A program made the position numbers and the translations under genes. Of a DNA stretch of 64,000 bases, positions 11,061-24,424 are shown in pieces (position 1 is the first letter of the stretch; every line of letters begins with the position of its first letter). Source of the stretch: Amblyornis subalaris (taxonomy: Eukaryota; Chordata; Aves; Passeriformes; Ptilonorhynchidae); contig JACAXG010000065.1 of the NCBI GenBank assembly GCA_018881555.1, positions 2,346,217-2,410,216 of the forward strand. The letters run 5' to 3'. The notes under the pieces were generated by a model. That model was not told the origin of the DNA and did no database searches. It saw only the letters and a program-made list of their open reading frames with translations.

Positions 11061-14000
11061 TTAGCTACTTAAGCACTGTTTGACCCTCTGCAGGACTTTT
11101 CTTAACATGATATGTACTGAAAAATAAAAAAGAACAGTGTTTTCAAAAGGATGCTTTCTGTAGTTTTGTCATTCTGCAAAAGCCTCTTTTTCCTATTTCC
11201 TTATACACCTAATTCTTCACTCTGCTCCCAAGGGAGAAGGATAGTTGAACGAAAAAGAAGTGTTTACTGATAAAATAAACAAAACATACTTATTCATATG
11301 AAATAATGCAATCTCTGGAATATTGTGGTGTTGTGTATGAGCAAAAGACGCCTCAGATTTTTAACTCTGTACTTCTAGTACAAGAAACATATTCCTCTAA
11401 AGAAAGGTGTTCCCCCTGCCCCTCCATATTTGTATTTATTTATTTTTTTTTCTCTCCAAATGCAACAGAACATTACATTTCAATTTGCTTGAAAAACTGG
11501 CATGTCAAGAAAAGGGAAAGAGCATGTAAAGGCATCTGACTATTAGAGGAGATGGTCTTGTTTGAAGCAAGGGGCAACTGAACTCTACTGTGAGTATTTC
11601 TTTTAGCCTTTTGTGCTGCTCTTCCTGAAGACCTTAGCTAGATGATAATTAAGTTTAATGAATTAAGAAGCTGCATAAGACACCACTTACTGGTAGATGA
11701 TGAATCCACAGGAAGCCTTGTCCCAAACCAGTTCTATTACCCGTCTCTCTTATCTTTGACATCTGCATCTGCAGAAGGAGAGAATTTTGGGAGGTTATGA
11801 CTATACACAACTGTAAAAGTCCGCCTGCAAATTTATCTACTACTTCTGAATAATTATTTTTGGTAATCATCCATAAGAGCACAATAACTTTTTAACTCAA
11901 TATAGAATATAGATTTGTATTCAGTTCAACATTCTGAAACACCTGCTAAGTGAAATTAATTTGACTACTGTCAGTCATTTGTTAGATTTGCTTTATGCCT
12001 AATCTATATTTCATGATAAAAATCTGATGAATGTTGTTATTGACACTTAAATATCTGTATGTGTGTAACTTAGAAGGAGACTGAGACATAATGTCCTCCG
12101 AGTTAAACAGATTTATCCACCACCAACTGTATTTTGGACAATCTAAACATCAACACACACATAGAGCCACTGGAACAAAAGGAGAAGCAGCAGTAAAATA
12201 TTGAGGTCTTCATATGACACAATACTTAAAAAGCACTTGCAAGGTCTTCTTGCAATTTTGATTATATCTTCAGCTTATCTCATTTACTGAAACAAAGTGA
12301 GACTGAAAGCCTGAAGATTTAAAGAGTTATTAATTAATATGTCGTACCAGTAGCTGTTGTGAAATGGAATGCAGCATATTCATAATTGTAAATAGCTGAT
12401 TTAATTTATAGCATTATGTTAGGTATTTGGGTATTTCTGTCATACTGTTACTGTTCTTTGCTATGCTGACTGCAAAATATAATAACTTCTAAGCAGTGTG
12501 TAAAACAAAGTGCTCAATTCACTTTATTAAAATATCCAATAATAATTGATTTAAAGGCAATAAAATGTGTTCATTAGAGGGTTTATATTCAAGAAATATT
12601 GAAAGTATACCTAAACCTGTCACTTTTATTGTGAATGAACAGGATAATATAATTTGAAAAGAGTGTGATCATACTAAAGATTTGTCCTGCAGCATTATCT
12701 GATAGCTCGTAAAGTGCTGAAATTTAATATGATGCTTTCAGTCAGTTTAATTGAAATTTAATTGCCACTTTGGGCAGAAGGTTTAGATCTGATCAATAAA
12801 ATATTAAAGATTTTGTGCTTTCACTTGGAACGATTTCTTAGCCAATGCATCAAGTTTAACCTATGTTTTAGGAAATATTTGTTTGTTATAATTCACATAA
12901 TGTTCAATATCACTTGCTAATCTGAATGTGTTAACACACTACACAGATAAATAGTGGAAATAATAAAGCTATAGTTGATCCATTTAATTACAACAAGAAG
13001 AAAGAAATAACGGTCACCTTCAGATTCATGAGAAAGGCATTAATGTAAAAGAGCTATAAATATTTTGAAATGTCAAACCTCAGAAAGACAGAGTCCAACA
13101 CGAGCCTAGCTGTAAATCAGGCACATGGAAGGACCTTGAAAAAAAGATGGTTCTTTGGTATTTTAGAAATAATTACTAATACAAAAAGGGTAATGATGAA
13201 CCTATAAATTACATTAAAAAGGGCCATTAGAGGAGGATTAGTTTATAAAGCTGAGAGATGGTTCCTGAAAATTATCCTGGTAGTTATTTCTTCTTTTCCT
13301 TTCATATTATTCACGAACCCCAAAATTATCTGATTAATGATAAACTAATTGATTGCTACTTTGCAATTCAAATGCAGTACCCAACTTCGAGTCTCCCTTT
13401 ACTGTAATCTATACTGTTCTCATTTTTGTCTTTCTTTCTTTTTTTCTTTTTTTTTCCTGTCAGTGTAAAGGGGATTATTCTACATTGCTCTTTATAATGT
13501 GTAGGGGCAATTCCAGTCTAAGCAGCACTGCTACAAAGCTCATCGGTGCTGTTGGCTCAGGCCCCTGAACACCAACTCTACATGCCTGAAGGGAGCCTGG
13601 TGCCTCTGTTCCTCCATCCTCTGCCCACACAGGCACTCTTACAGGTCCTTGGTGAGAGTGGACAGAGCTAGGGGTGACCGAAATGCCATTCTCTTAATTT
13701 CTCCGAGGTCTTCAACAATTCTCTTGAACCTAAAGCCCACAGAGCATCTTATCAGAACTGCGGTTTCCTGCACAAGATGATATTCAATGGCTGCCATTTA
13801 GAAGAGTTTTCATCTTTTCAGATAATAAGCACTGCTTGAAACAGCAATGTCTGAGCTCAACTCTGATGTGCTAGAAATTGAGTAAGAGGCTGTGGGAATA
13901 TCTGAGAAACAGAAAACTGTCCCGTAGATATATAATATATACTATGATGCCAATTTCATTGCAAGTTACTGCTTGTTTGAATAAATTGTAATTCCCAGAA

Positions 14001-17000
14001 TGTTATTTTTTACTTAAAATTGATTCAGATGTGCATGGGGCAGAGGACAGCATTCAACAGCATGGAAAACAGCTGATTTATATTGTTGCTGGTGACAGAG
14101 GCACAGTAGGATCACCTTTTTTGGCCTGAAATCAATGGTACCTATAGTGCTCTGTCCCAAGGATGACGAGAAAAGATGAAAAAGTACAGTCATTCCCACT
14201 TCCTATCACACAGCACTCAACCACTATCTGGAGGATTGATGAAATAGCCTATTCAAAGCCCTCTGAAGATTGCATTGGTCTGCTTCCCCTTCTCTGAGGT
14301 TTTCTGCAGAAAAGGAGTTGCAAATGCAGCTCCCTGAAGATTGTTAACTTCTGCTGGCAGTGGTGTGTCTCTGCCATTGTGAGGGGCAGTGTGAGCATCG
14401 AGTGCTGGGAGTAGTTTACGCTTCTTTGGAATTTGATTAGCAAGCAAAACCAAACATCAACTAATCTGACAACTAATAAAATTCCCACCCACATGCCCAC
14501 TAAAATGGAACATTTCCTGGCTTTTTGCCTTCAAACAGAATTTCAAGCCTCTTGTTATAAAATTAGCAATTTTAGCTCATAAACTTGAATAACACCAGAG
14601 GCAAGAATCTTGGGAGAACAAAACGGATGGATGGTTAGAATTTGGAAGCAGAAAATGGGACTAACGTCATACTGCTACCCTTGTTGGGACATTTTCTCTA
14701 TGCAGTTCTCCATCTGCAGGATAGGAAGATGATGCCTCTTCACCAACCCACCTATCTGTCTAATTGTGATTGTTGGAAGACTGAACAAAATTGTATTCTC
14801 ACAGACTGTGCAAGATGTTAAGTGCTGCTTTTGCAGTAGAATTTTAAGAATCTTTAGTTCCCAATTCTTCAGTCTTTTCTTCAAGTTCTCCGGGATGCAT
14901 TACTCTGGGAATATTTATTTGGAACCTATAATTCCTTTCCAAGGCTACTGAAGAGTTCTGAAGATGCGGAGAAGGAAGCAGTAATTCCGTGTGTTGTAAA
15001 TTGGACCTCGCTATCAGAGCTCTAAGCAGCAAAACTGACACTTCTCCCACCAAAGCAGCAAGACAATACAGGTTCCTTTTCTATAGTACTAAGAAAAAAC
15101 ATGGTTAAAATGCATGTCTTTTCTAAACACCAAATGTCTTTCTTAGCTTGCTATAAATAACTTTAATTTCATTGAAAAATACAAATTATTTTCTTAAATT
15201 TCTCTGGATCAAAATTCAAGCGTAATCCCCTCAAAATCTTTACTACAGAATCCCTCAAGTTTGTAAAGGACCAGATATGGATTTGGTTGGATTACTAAAA
15301 AGATAAAGGCTGACTCTGACATTCTGTTCAGTTCATGATTTGGATTTGGATTTTCAACCTCCCAAAATGCTTGCATTAACCCTAGGGTTTTTTCTTTACC
15401 CTTTCTAATAAGAGCTGGTTTTTAGCTTGAATTTTATTCAGTCTCTTTTTCAGGTTAAACCACAGTCTTTAATGGATTTAAACCCTGTCCTTTGAAAACA
15501 ACATTTTTGTATACACTCAAGTAACATATTTTAAACAAAAGCTATTTCTTCATTTGTTCCTTAACTTCCTCAAATTCTCAGTTTAAGGGTACATTTTTCA
15601 TCTGGAAGATACTAAAATTGGTGTCACCCTTCCTCTGCATTGACAGTATAGGATTAAAATGGTTGCACTGAAGCATCTTGTATTTTCTCTTCTTCTAATT
15701 TATCACAACCACATATTCTATGGGAAGTTAAGGTGGAGGAGGAGAGGGGAGGAAAGATGCCCAGCTGATAGACAGCAGCTCTACCTTGCAGAAGATTCAT
15801 TCTACTGCACATTTTGAATCTGCTGACAAGAAACTTGCAGCACAAGTAATCAGAGCCTTCACAAGATTGATTTTGTCCCCTGCTGGTATATGGCATATAG
15901 GGGAAAAAGGTTCTCATCTCTCAGTGTAATCTTAACTATTTAGAAGCCATTACTGCAGGATTACAAATCATCTGAATACCTTTCTTGTGTAACTTAGTTA
16001 TTTATTAGGAAGTCCAGCAAATTAGTCAGGTAGCATTATATAGTGTTCCAGTCCTGAAGCTCTTATTCAGCATGCTGCTGGATTATTCCCTCAATTTACA
16101 AATGCTAGTAAATCTATGAAGTTCTGTAAACAATACTGCATAGTGATGAGTGTAAATAGTCAACAAATTTTCCATTTTTTTTCTAATTGCGGAGAAGAGT
16201 TAGCAAACTATATACATACAGTTCACTTTTCAAAGTGACTCAAACAAAACTGCAGATGTGTTCTGTCCTAGGTTTGTAAGAAATGCTTAAAGTCAACTTG
16301 TCATAGAAACTAAATTGAATCTACTACCTATACAGCTCCAGAAGGGAAGATGTAGGGAAAAAAAGGAGAAGCATGAGATTTATCTGATGTTTCATTGATG
16401 TATGGTTATATAAAATCTTAAGTAATACAGATAATGTCACACAATATTGCAACATATATTTTCAGCTGAACATTATAAGACAATAAGGCATAAATGGAAA
16501 TTAAAGGAAAGAATCTGAATGGTTGTCAGGGAACACTTTTTCATTCAGAGAATCATAAACATATGGAATGGTGTGTCAGGCAAAGTTTCTGAGATAAGAA
16601 GCGAGTAATTACAAAATAGATTTATAACTTGAGGAATAAAGTACAGACAATGGAAAAAAGCTTCAAGTCAAATGATATTTAACCCTTACTAGAAAAAATG
16701 TTCATGATAATCATATTTAATAGCTTACACCTAATTTTCTGAAGTTTGCCTTCTATTCTTTGGTCACTAATGGAATATAAAGAGACATATGTAAGTCATC
16801 CACTCATGCTCAGAGCTACCATGTAGTTTTAATACATATCAGTATATCAAAACACAAACATAGAAAATGAGATACATTCTGTTGCTCTGTCCCTACTGAA
16901 ATAAATTACTTGTTGATGTGAAGATATTGGATTCTCAAAGCATACAAATTTTTGATATTAGAAAATATGGCACTCAGAGTGACTCTTCTGTAGTGATGTG

Positions 17001-17590
17001 TAAAAATAAATAATCTCAATAGATAAATGCATTAAAAGACAGCCTCCAGGGCAAATAAAAGCAGCAAACATATTTTCATGTGTGAAACAAGTAATTAGAG
17101 AAAAACTGATAGAAAACTGCAAGCCAGGACATTTTCCCATTGTTGTTCCAAAGCAGGGTGGGGGTGGGAAGGATGTCATTCAGTCTTTAATCCACTTTAA
17201 GGGATTCAGGCAAGAGAAAAAGCCTTTGTAGAACATTTATAGCTCTGTCTCAACAGTAACAGTGGGTTCACAGATTCCACATTCCTTTATAATGTCTCAG
17301 TATATATACAAGTTATATTGACAAATTAAATAAACTGTATTTACATTAATACTCCAAAAAGCTATGGAAAGACATGAGTTTAACTTAATTAGTTAGAAAA
17401 GAAGCCCAATTATAATTCACGTACTTAACTGGTATGGGAGTTATACCGCAGTCATTCTCTCAGTCATTCCACTACTTCAGCTTTTCTTCTTTGGTCAGAA
17501 AATCAGAAAGTAGAGAGAGTATAATATCAAAATGAAAAGGAAATGTACATATCTAAATCTCTTGCAAAATATATCCAAATTCCTACGATT
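11060..17590. other. A+T-rich non-coding stretch, no gene seen
   Basis: No recognisable coding or RNA gene. A pyrimidine tract at about 13,430-13,457 is followed by CAG but not by a credible exon. Two TTTAATTG homeodomain-type sites at 12746-12753 and 12757-12764 are listed separately. Confidence 0.55.
12746..12764. promoter_or_regulatory. Paired TTTAATTG homeodomain-type sites
   Basis: TTTAATTG occurs at 12746-12753 and again at 12757-12764. The start-to-start spacing is 11 bp, about one helical turn. TAATTG is a general homeodomain core. In A+T-rich DNA such pairs also arise by chance, so function is inferred only from the spacing. Confidence 0.25.
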
Positions 17591-17835
17591 TTTCTAAGCT
17601 TTTCTGGCTGGAAATATATGTTTACGCGATACACAGCTGCTATGTAACACAGCTGCATATTGCTGCATTTTGGATGTGGAGGATGTACCACCAAAATGTT
17701 GCACAAATGGCCTGTTGGTGCCAAATGGATGGTAATGGCAGGAGAATCCTCTTGTCAAGGTAGAATTTTCCTACATTGTTTGTGCAGTGAGTATAGCATA
17801 CCAAAACCATCATATGTGGCCCTTTGTCTCTTGGA

Positions 17836-17875
17836 CACTGTCCAGTGGGCACTGTCCAGTAGGCACACCCACTGG
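17836..17875. repeat. 14-bp tandem duplication with inverted copy
   Basis: CACTGTCCAGTGGG at 17836-17849 is followed directly by CACTGTCCAGTAGG at 17850-17863 (one mismatch). CCCACTGG then follows at about 17868-17875, the reverse complement of CCAGTGGG, so a local hairpin is possible. The wider stretch 17,590-17,900 has other local repeats (ACACAGCTGC twice near 17,633) and may be an unrecognised old repeat. Confidence 0.65.
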
Positions 17876-17899
17876 AATTATCCTTAGCCCGGACAATGA

Positions 17900-20800
17900 C
17901 TCTAGAAATCCTAGCCAAATAGACAACTTTGCCATTTTCTAGCTAAAAGCTTTCTCTGAGTGAATTATAGGAATAGAAAGTGAATACTGGATATTCAATA
18001 GCTCTGTTTTAAATAATTTCATGTGCTGAGGATGAAACAAGGTGAATTCTAATAGAAGACTACATGTCATGGTCCTTCAGAAGAAAAAGATTCCTTTCAT
18101 ACTTCTGAGAGGAAAGAAATGTCCAGTCAGACAAGTTAAATCATGCTAATGAGCAAAACTCTATGGTTAGAGATAAGAAAAGTTAGATTTTAAAAAGACA
18201 GCATGAACAGTGTTTGTACCTATCACTAAGAGATTATCAATCATAGCTATACCATAACTGTAACAAAATCCATGCTTAAAACAGCATGGCAGGAATCAGA
18301 GGCACCTATATTATTAAAATGTGACCAAACTTACTTCAGCATTACCTCTCAAATACATCCAGCAAAACAGGAGACATATTTCAGCACTGCTTTTTTACAA
18401 ATGGTAAAGGGCAGGGGTCCAGGGTTCTAAGACTTCATTAAGGAAAAGAACTCAACCAAGGAAGCAGCACAGTTCAAACCAGTCTTGATTCTGCTCCATT
18501 TCATCAGTGTAGATTGAAGCATTAAAAAAAAGAAAGAAAAAAAAAATAAAATAGATGTGAAATGCCTTGCAGGAAGAAAGTATTAGCACTACAGTCAAGT
18601 CAAGCTAGTCACATTGACCACAGTCTTCCATCTGAATGGCTCTGCTGGACAAGATGTTGCCATGTCTGTAGGAAAACGGTCTTCTCACTTTCACAATTGT
18701 TGGTTGGAGGGTAAAAATTTCCTAGGCGGCAATCTGAGATTTGACATCAATGGAAATTAAAAGCATGAAGTGCCTTTAAAAGGTTACCCATAATCAGTAT
18801 CTAAAAAGATTGCTGATGCCTTTCTTGTATTTTTTTGCAAACACATGTTTTATAATAAAGGCTGGTTTTAAGTTTTGCCATGAATATGCCACTTGTTACT
18901 TAGCACATACAAATTAATTACCTTAATTGAAAATAAAAATTATGATAACAGCAATATAAAGTGTAAATGTAATATTTGGAAAATAGGTGCTAAAGGCAGA
19001 GGACATGACAAATAAACGTGGTCCAATAAAACTATATGTGCTGCTAATGAATGTGGATAGAAGATGAGATTACGTGAATTTTGCCATCAGTAGAATTGTC
19101 TGCTTCAGATGGAAAGTCATAAGGCTAAATTTAGAGGGGATATAACTCAACATTTAACCAAAAATGGACACCAATATTTCCAGGCTTAAAAGCTGGAGAA
19201 CTGAAACTTTGAAGAGTGGTCGAGAGGCGAGGTCCCTCACAATTCCAAGAGTGNAAGAGATCTTTTGTATATTTTAAATAAAACAAAAGGAAAAAATGTG
19301 AGTCATCCAGAAACTGGCAAGTAGAAATCAGAGCCTGGGCTCTAAATTTTGGTTAAGCATGAGACTACCAAGGGAGCTAAATTACAGATGGAGCCAAATG
19401 GACATCCCATTATCTTTGTCAGTCTCCAACATGAAAGTGGATTTGGGTTGCGGCTTCTTTAGAAATGGTATGGTCAAATCTCTCTCTTATTATCACTGTT
19501 ATGTTTTTGTAAAATTGTACCAAATGCACACATCACTAATTATTATTCCTTTAGAAGATCTTTCTACCTTGGGGAGCTCATAGGAATGGTAATTTTCATA
19601 CGTAAAGGTAGAAATTGTGTATTGTCACTGCCAGTTCCAATCTGCTCCAGGTAAGACATATTACTGAGAGTTAAAATCTCACACATGCCTGTGAAAAAAT
19701 ATTTGGAAATCCTATTTTGGTTTGACAGTGGGAAGTGCTTGAGTATACATGTCACAGAGCAGCCGTAACAATTGACTCTGCCTGCACCTGTCTTGGCCCT
19801 CAGGTCTCTCGGTTCCCTCAGATGATCAAACTGCCATCTTTCATGTGATTTCACTTAAAATAATACAAGAATATTTTCAGGAGAAACATCAAAGCAAGCT
19901 GTAAAAATTGTGTCTGTATTCAGCACTGGAACATTTTGTGACATGTAGGACCAAAACCTAGCATAATGAGGCAAGAAAACAGGAGATTAGCATGTGGAAT
20001 GAAAGAGTAGTTAATTTAAGTCTCTTTTCACAGTAACTTCCACAGACACAGTACTTCCATAATATTTTCTTCTCTATTATTATCTCAAATCTGCCTCTAG
20101 TTTTGAAACCCTCATTAATATGAAGGAACCAGATTTTCACCAACTTCTGCATGGCTGCTTAACCAGTGCTCTGCAGTTCAGAATGAAAGATAGCAGACAT
20201 CAGTAATCATCGTGTAGAATATTTAAACTGAAGGCAGAGCTGTGATGTGAATGGAGGCTAGGATTTAGCCTTAGCAGATAGTTCCATTGAAGAAAAAAAA
20301 AGTGATGAAACAAAGTGATATTTATTCCTGGGTTGTAAAAAGAGGGCTGTTTGTGCCAAACAAAATGAGTGCTTGAACAAGACATATTCAGAGTATAATG
20401 CATATGAATCACTTTGTACATGTTCCTTGATAACACACCCGTGCACGATGTTGTTAGTGTCACTCTAGGCATGTTATAGATTTACTGTATTACATACAAT
20501 GCAATTATTGATTTACATAAGTATTGCTATTTTTCCCCAAATGTAACAGATTTTAGCTTGAAAGGACTATAAACTGAGAGACTTGCTATAGTTTAAAATT
20601 GGCAGCTGGTCGGGAGATGAATGCCAGGCAAAGTGAGTGTACAGGAGGTTCCTGCTGTTTCCTCAGGGAAGCGTCCCTGGGTGAGACATCTGCTGCTCAA
20701 ACTTCACCACACATTTTTATCAGGTGACACTCTGTCAATACCTAATCCAAATTCTTCTGTTGTAAAGTGTTCTGATTAAATGAAAATATAATAACTTTCC

Positions 20801-23800
20801 ATTTTCTATTAAAAGTGTCAAATCTACTTGATTCCCCCTCCTCCCAATGTTTTATTAATGAATGTATCTTTTCATTGGTATTGCAAGTCTTACGAACAGT
20901 AACTTACTTTTCCATGCATATTCATAATTTTGTGGCATGAATCATAAAATTCAAACCCATACGTGCACATTCTGTTCAAAATACTTGTTCTGCATTCACC
21001 ACATCAGTATCTGAACTCTCAGTTTATTTATCTTTACAACAGCTCTTAAGGTAAGGTAAGGTACAATTAAAACAGGTTCAATATGGGATTTAGAAAGTTA
21101 TAATTTTTATGTGTCCACACACACACACACACACACATGCACACACACACACCCTTCCCCAATGCCTAATCCTGAGAGATTTGCTTCCCACAGTATGCTC
21201 CAGCATCACAAATGGGATTCCCTGAAGCATACGTGGGAGTTAGGCACCCTTCTTGTCTTCCATAAGCAGTGGGTCTGGAAATCTTTTCTGTACTGCAGCA
21301 CTGCTTCAGCAGAAGAGGTGAAAAATGTTCCCACCCAAAATAAACTCTAGCCAGGAGATTAAATGACTCTTGAGAGGTGGGAAATGAGAGGCTGAATTCC
21401 CTCAGGAAGAGAAGGAAATTAAATATGTGTTTCACACGTCCTGACAAGAGCCCTCATCACTGGACTATCATATAAAGGGGACATGTCCTGTCTGTATTCT
21501 AAAGTAGTAGCTGCAGCTGCATTTGGTGAGGTCCGCTTTTCTGTTTGCATACCCAGATGCGCTCTCAGAACCAGATGAAGCCTTCCAGTCATCTTAGGTG
21601 GATGACCCTCTAACTTCTATGTTTTAGCCAGGATTAAATACAAGATCTGTGACAAGCTGCTCAGTCCTATTAATTTGGAATCACCATGAAATAACAATTG
21701 CAGTGAACCTCTAAAGCTAGAATTCTCATGTGCTGCAGGCATCTTGAGGGTTAAGAAGCAGCTAAGCAGGAGTTTTCAACAACACTGTTTTTGAATTAGT
21801 TGTTTCACATCTGTGAGAACTGGGGAAGAAGACAGTGAACTAAGGTCATGAAGGGAGTCTGTGGCAAGGCAAAGTACTAGATCCAGAAGTCTTAGATTCA
21901 GCTACTGAACTATTGTTTTATTTTAATTCCTTAACTATTAAAAATGTTTCTGTGGAAGAAGTATAGTTGCAAGAAGCAGTTGGTGATACATTCTACTCAT
22001 TTTGGTGTGTTTTAGAAACACCGTTAGCATAAATCTTCTAGTGTGATTTGCACTTCACTTAATTTTATAAATATATAGACAAGCCTCAGTCTGCACATCA
22101 GAACCAGGAATGTTTTTGTATCAAGAACCTCAAATGAGAAAATCTGTAAATGAGTTGGCTGTTTTCTCATCTGTTCTGTGCCCCTCTTGCTGCCCCTTCT
22201 GCTGTCTAAGAGGAAACTGCTTTTTTTTTCCACTCTTCCAGGTTCTGTCTCACAACTGCTACTGCTTGACTGATGGATGGAGGGACACAGTAAAAAGAAA
22301 CACAACCTTAAATTTGTAACAGTCAGCAAATAAGCATAGCATAGCAAAACATTTTAAGAGAAAAAACTCAGCAGCTGAAATCAGAAAGTCATTTTACCCT
22401 ATAAAAAAATTTCTTTACTCTGATCATGTCAGTTCCCTTTACAAATCCTTCCACTTGCTTTAGCTTGTATTTTGGGCATACCTCAGTTCCTCATCTGTAA
22501 GTCTTTCCTTGGATCTAGCCAAAGCCCACTCTTCACTCTCATCATCTGCTCAGTTTGTTCAATGTAAGCCCTTCTCAGTGTGCTTGCTATTCTTATTTTT
22601 GAGGATTTTTTTGCCCATGTCGCTTTCCAATTTCTTGAGTCGACTCACTCAGCCAACCTTTTCCAAGCCTTTTCTTACTACATGCCTCACTACAGAATAG
22701 GAAGATACATCACTGAGGCAAAAGACAACATTTTCAGCTGTTGTTTATAAGAGTAGCTTTATTGACTTAATGGGCTAGCTGAGGATCTGATCCCTTCAAA
22801 TAAAGCAAAAAAAAAAAAAGGCTTCTATCCCTCTGCCCTCTGTTCTTTTCTGAATGAATTGTTTATAAATTACAAGGAATGTCTGTTGAAAGAAACCTCC
22901 TATGAATCCTAATGGTAGATTTTATATTATGAGTTTGATAGAACTAGAATGGGAAAATATTGGCTAATTCGACAAAATAGTCTCTTTTCTGCTGAGCACT
23001 ACAAAATAGATTACTGCACATATTCCACTTGATACCTCTCGTACTTTGTGTTTAATTTACCTCTTCAGCACTTATACTTTACTTCTACCCACTTCCATAC
23101 CTGATTGCTGTCACAGGTATGTGAGGAAGTGAATGAAGGTACAGGATTCATACGGTTTCTGCAACTCAAAATCTTGGAAGCACTGACAGTGCATAAGAAG
23201 TTTGGGCCTTTTGAATAATCTATTCCATGTGCACATGATTGGAGGCAAATCTCAGCTCAGATATGAAGATGACAGAGAACAGTTTCATGGACCACACAAC
23301 ATGCAGTACATGGCTGACTTCAGTTATCTCTAATCACCTCAAATTCTGAAATCTAATATATGGAGTGGTTAATTCAAACATACATTGACAATTTTATACT
23401 GCTTGTTGGATTGAAGCAAGTAAGGAAAGATCCCCATGTCTACAAAAGTCAAAATTAAATTGAAGTCAAATTCATTACCAACCTGATAATTAAGGTAACA
23501 TCAAGGAAAAAAAATTCTAGACTTTGTGCAAATAGATCTATTTTTCAGCTAGATAAATGATGTAGGAAAGGACAAATAACTCCCAGCTCTAAGTTGATAT
23601 TAAAGCTGCAACTTCAGTGCTAATAAGACCATTTGCCCAAATTATTGGTAATAAGACAATGGCTAATGTTCACTTATTCAAATCATTAATGTTTAGATGA
23701 TAACTAGAATATCTGCCTCAATAACACAGGGCTTCATGGAATATTCATATCCCATTCAAAATGGTACTGCTTGTTATATTAATATAAAATAATTTTAATG

Positions 23801-24300
23801 ACGATAATGTCATTTTTCTAGCTTAACATTCAACTCCTCAACCAATAAAACACCCATATGATCATTTTAAGAGTTAGATTACTTAACCTAAGGCTTTTTA
23901 GGTGTTTGCAACGCTATTCTTTTAGCGCTGTTCTCAAATAGATTATGTGGTTTTTATCAAACACACACCCACTCTCACCATCTGCTGGAAATTTATAAAA
24001 AGTATAAGAATGTTAAGGTAGATTTCCTCCATTTATAAAAACTGTGAGAATTTAAATCAAGGACAAAAAAGATATCTTAAGACAGCTGTTTCAGTTCTGA
24101 GGATTTCTTTCATTTAGTAAGATGCAGATAACCATCTGAAGCTACAGCGCCATGTAAGACTGACCCCAACTAACAGCAAGCTGGAAAGGGCTGGTGAAAG
24201 ACACGATGGCTTTCCCAGCTGTGACCTCAATGCAGAGCAAAAACTGCTACTGGAAAAGATGTCAACTCACTTCAAAGGAAGTGGAAGGTGCTTCAAACCA
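17900..24300. other. A+T-rich non-coding stretch, no gene seen
   Basis: No recognisable gene. It holds one ambiguous base (n at 19254), a (GGTAA)3-like run near 21,047-21,062 and a CA microsatellite. The short overlapping ORFs at about 19,359-22,700 do not resemble known proteins. Confidence 0.55.
21116..21153. repeat. (CA)n microsatellite
   Basis: About 19 CA dinucleotides with a single TG interruption near 21138-21139. A Thr/His-repeat ORF crosses it and is an artefact. Confidence 0.95.
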
Positions 24301-24424
24301 GTACGTCAGAATGGCTGAAGTTTGGAAACCATCTAGTCCAGCCCCCTTGCTGAAAACTGGGTCAACTAAAGCAGTTTCTCAGGGCGTTATGAAATTGAGA
24401 TTGAATGTCTTCAAGGATGGAGAC

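Noticed and set aside
13430..13560. Pyrimidine tract followed by CAG, like a splice acceptor.
   Set aside because: The following ORF is short, has no recognisable protein and no convincing donor.
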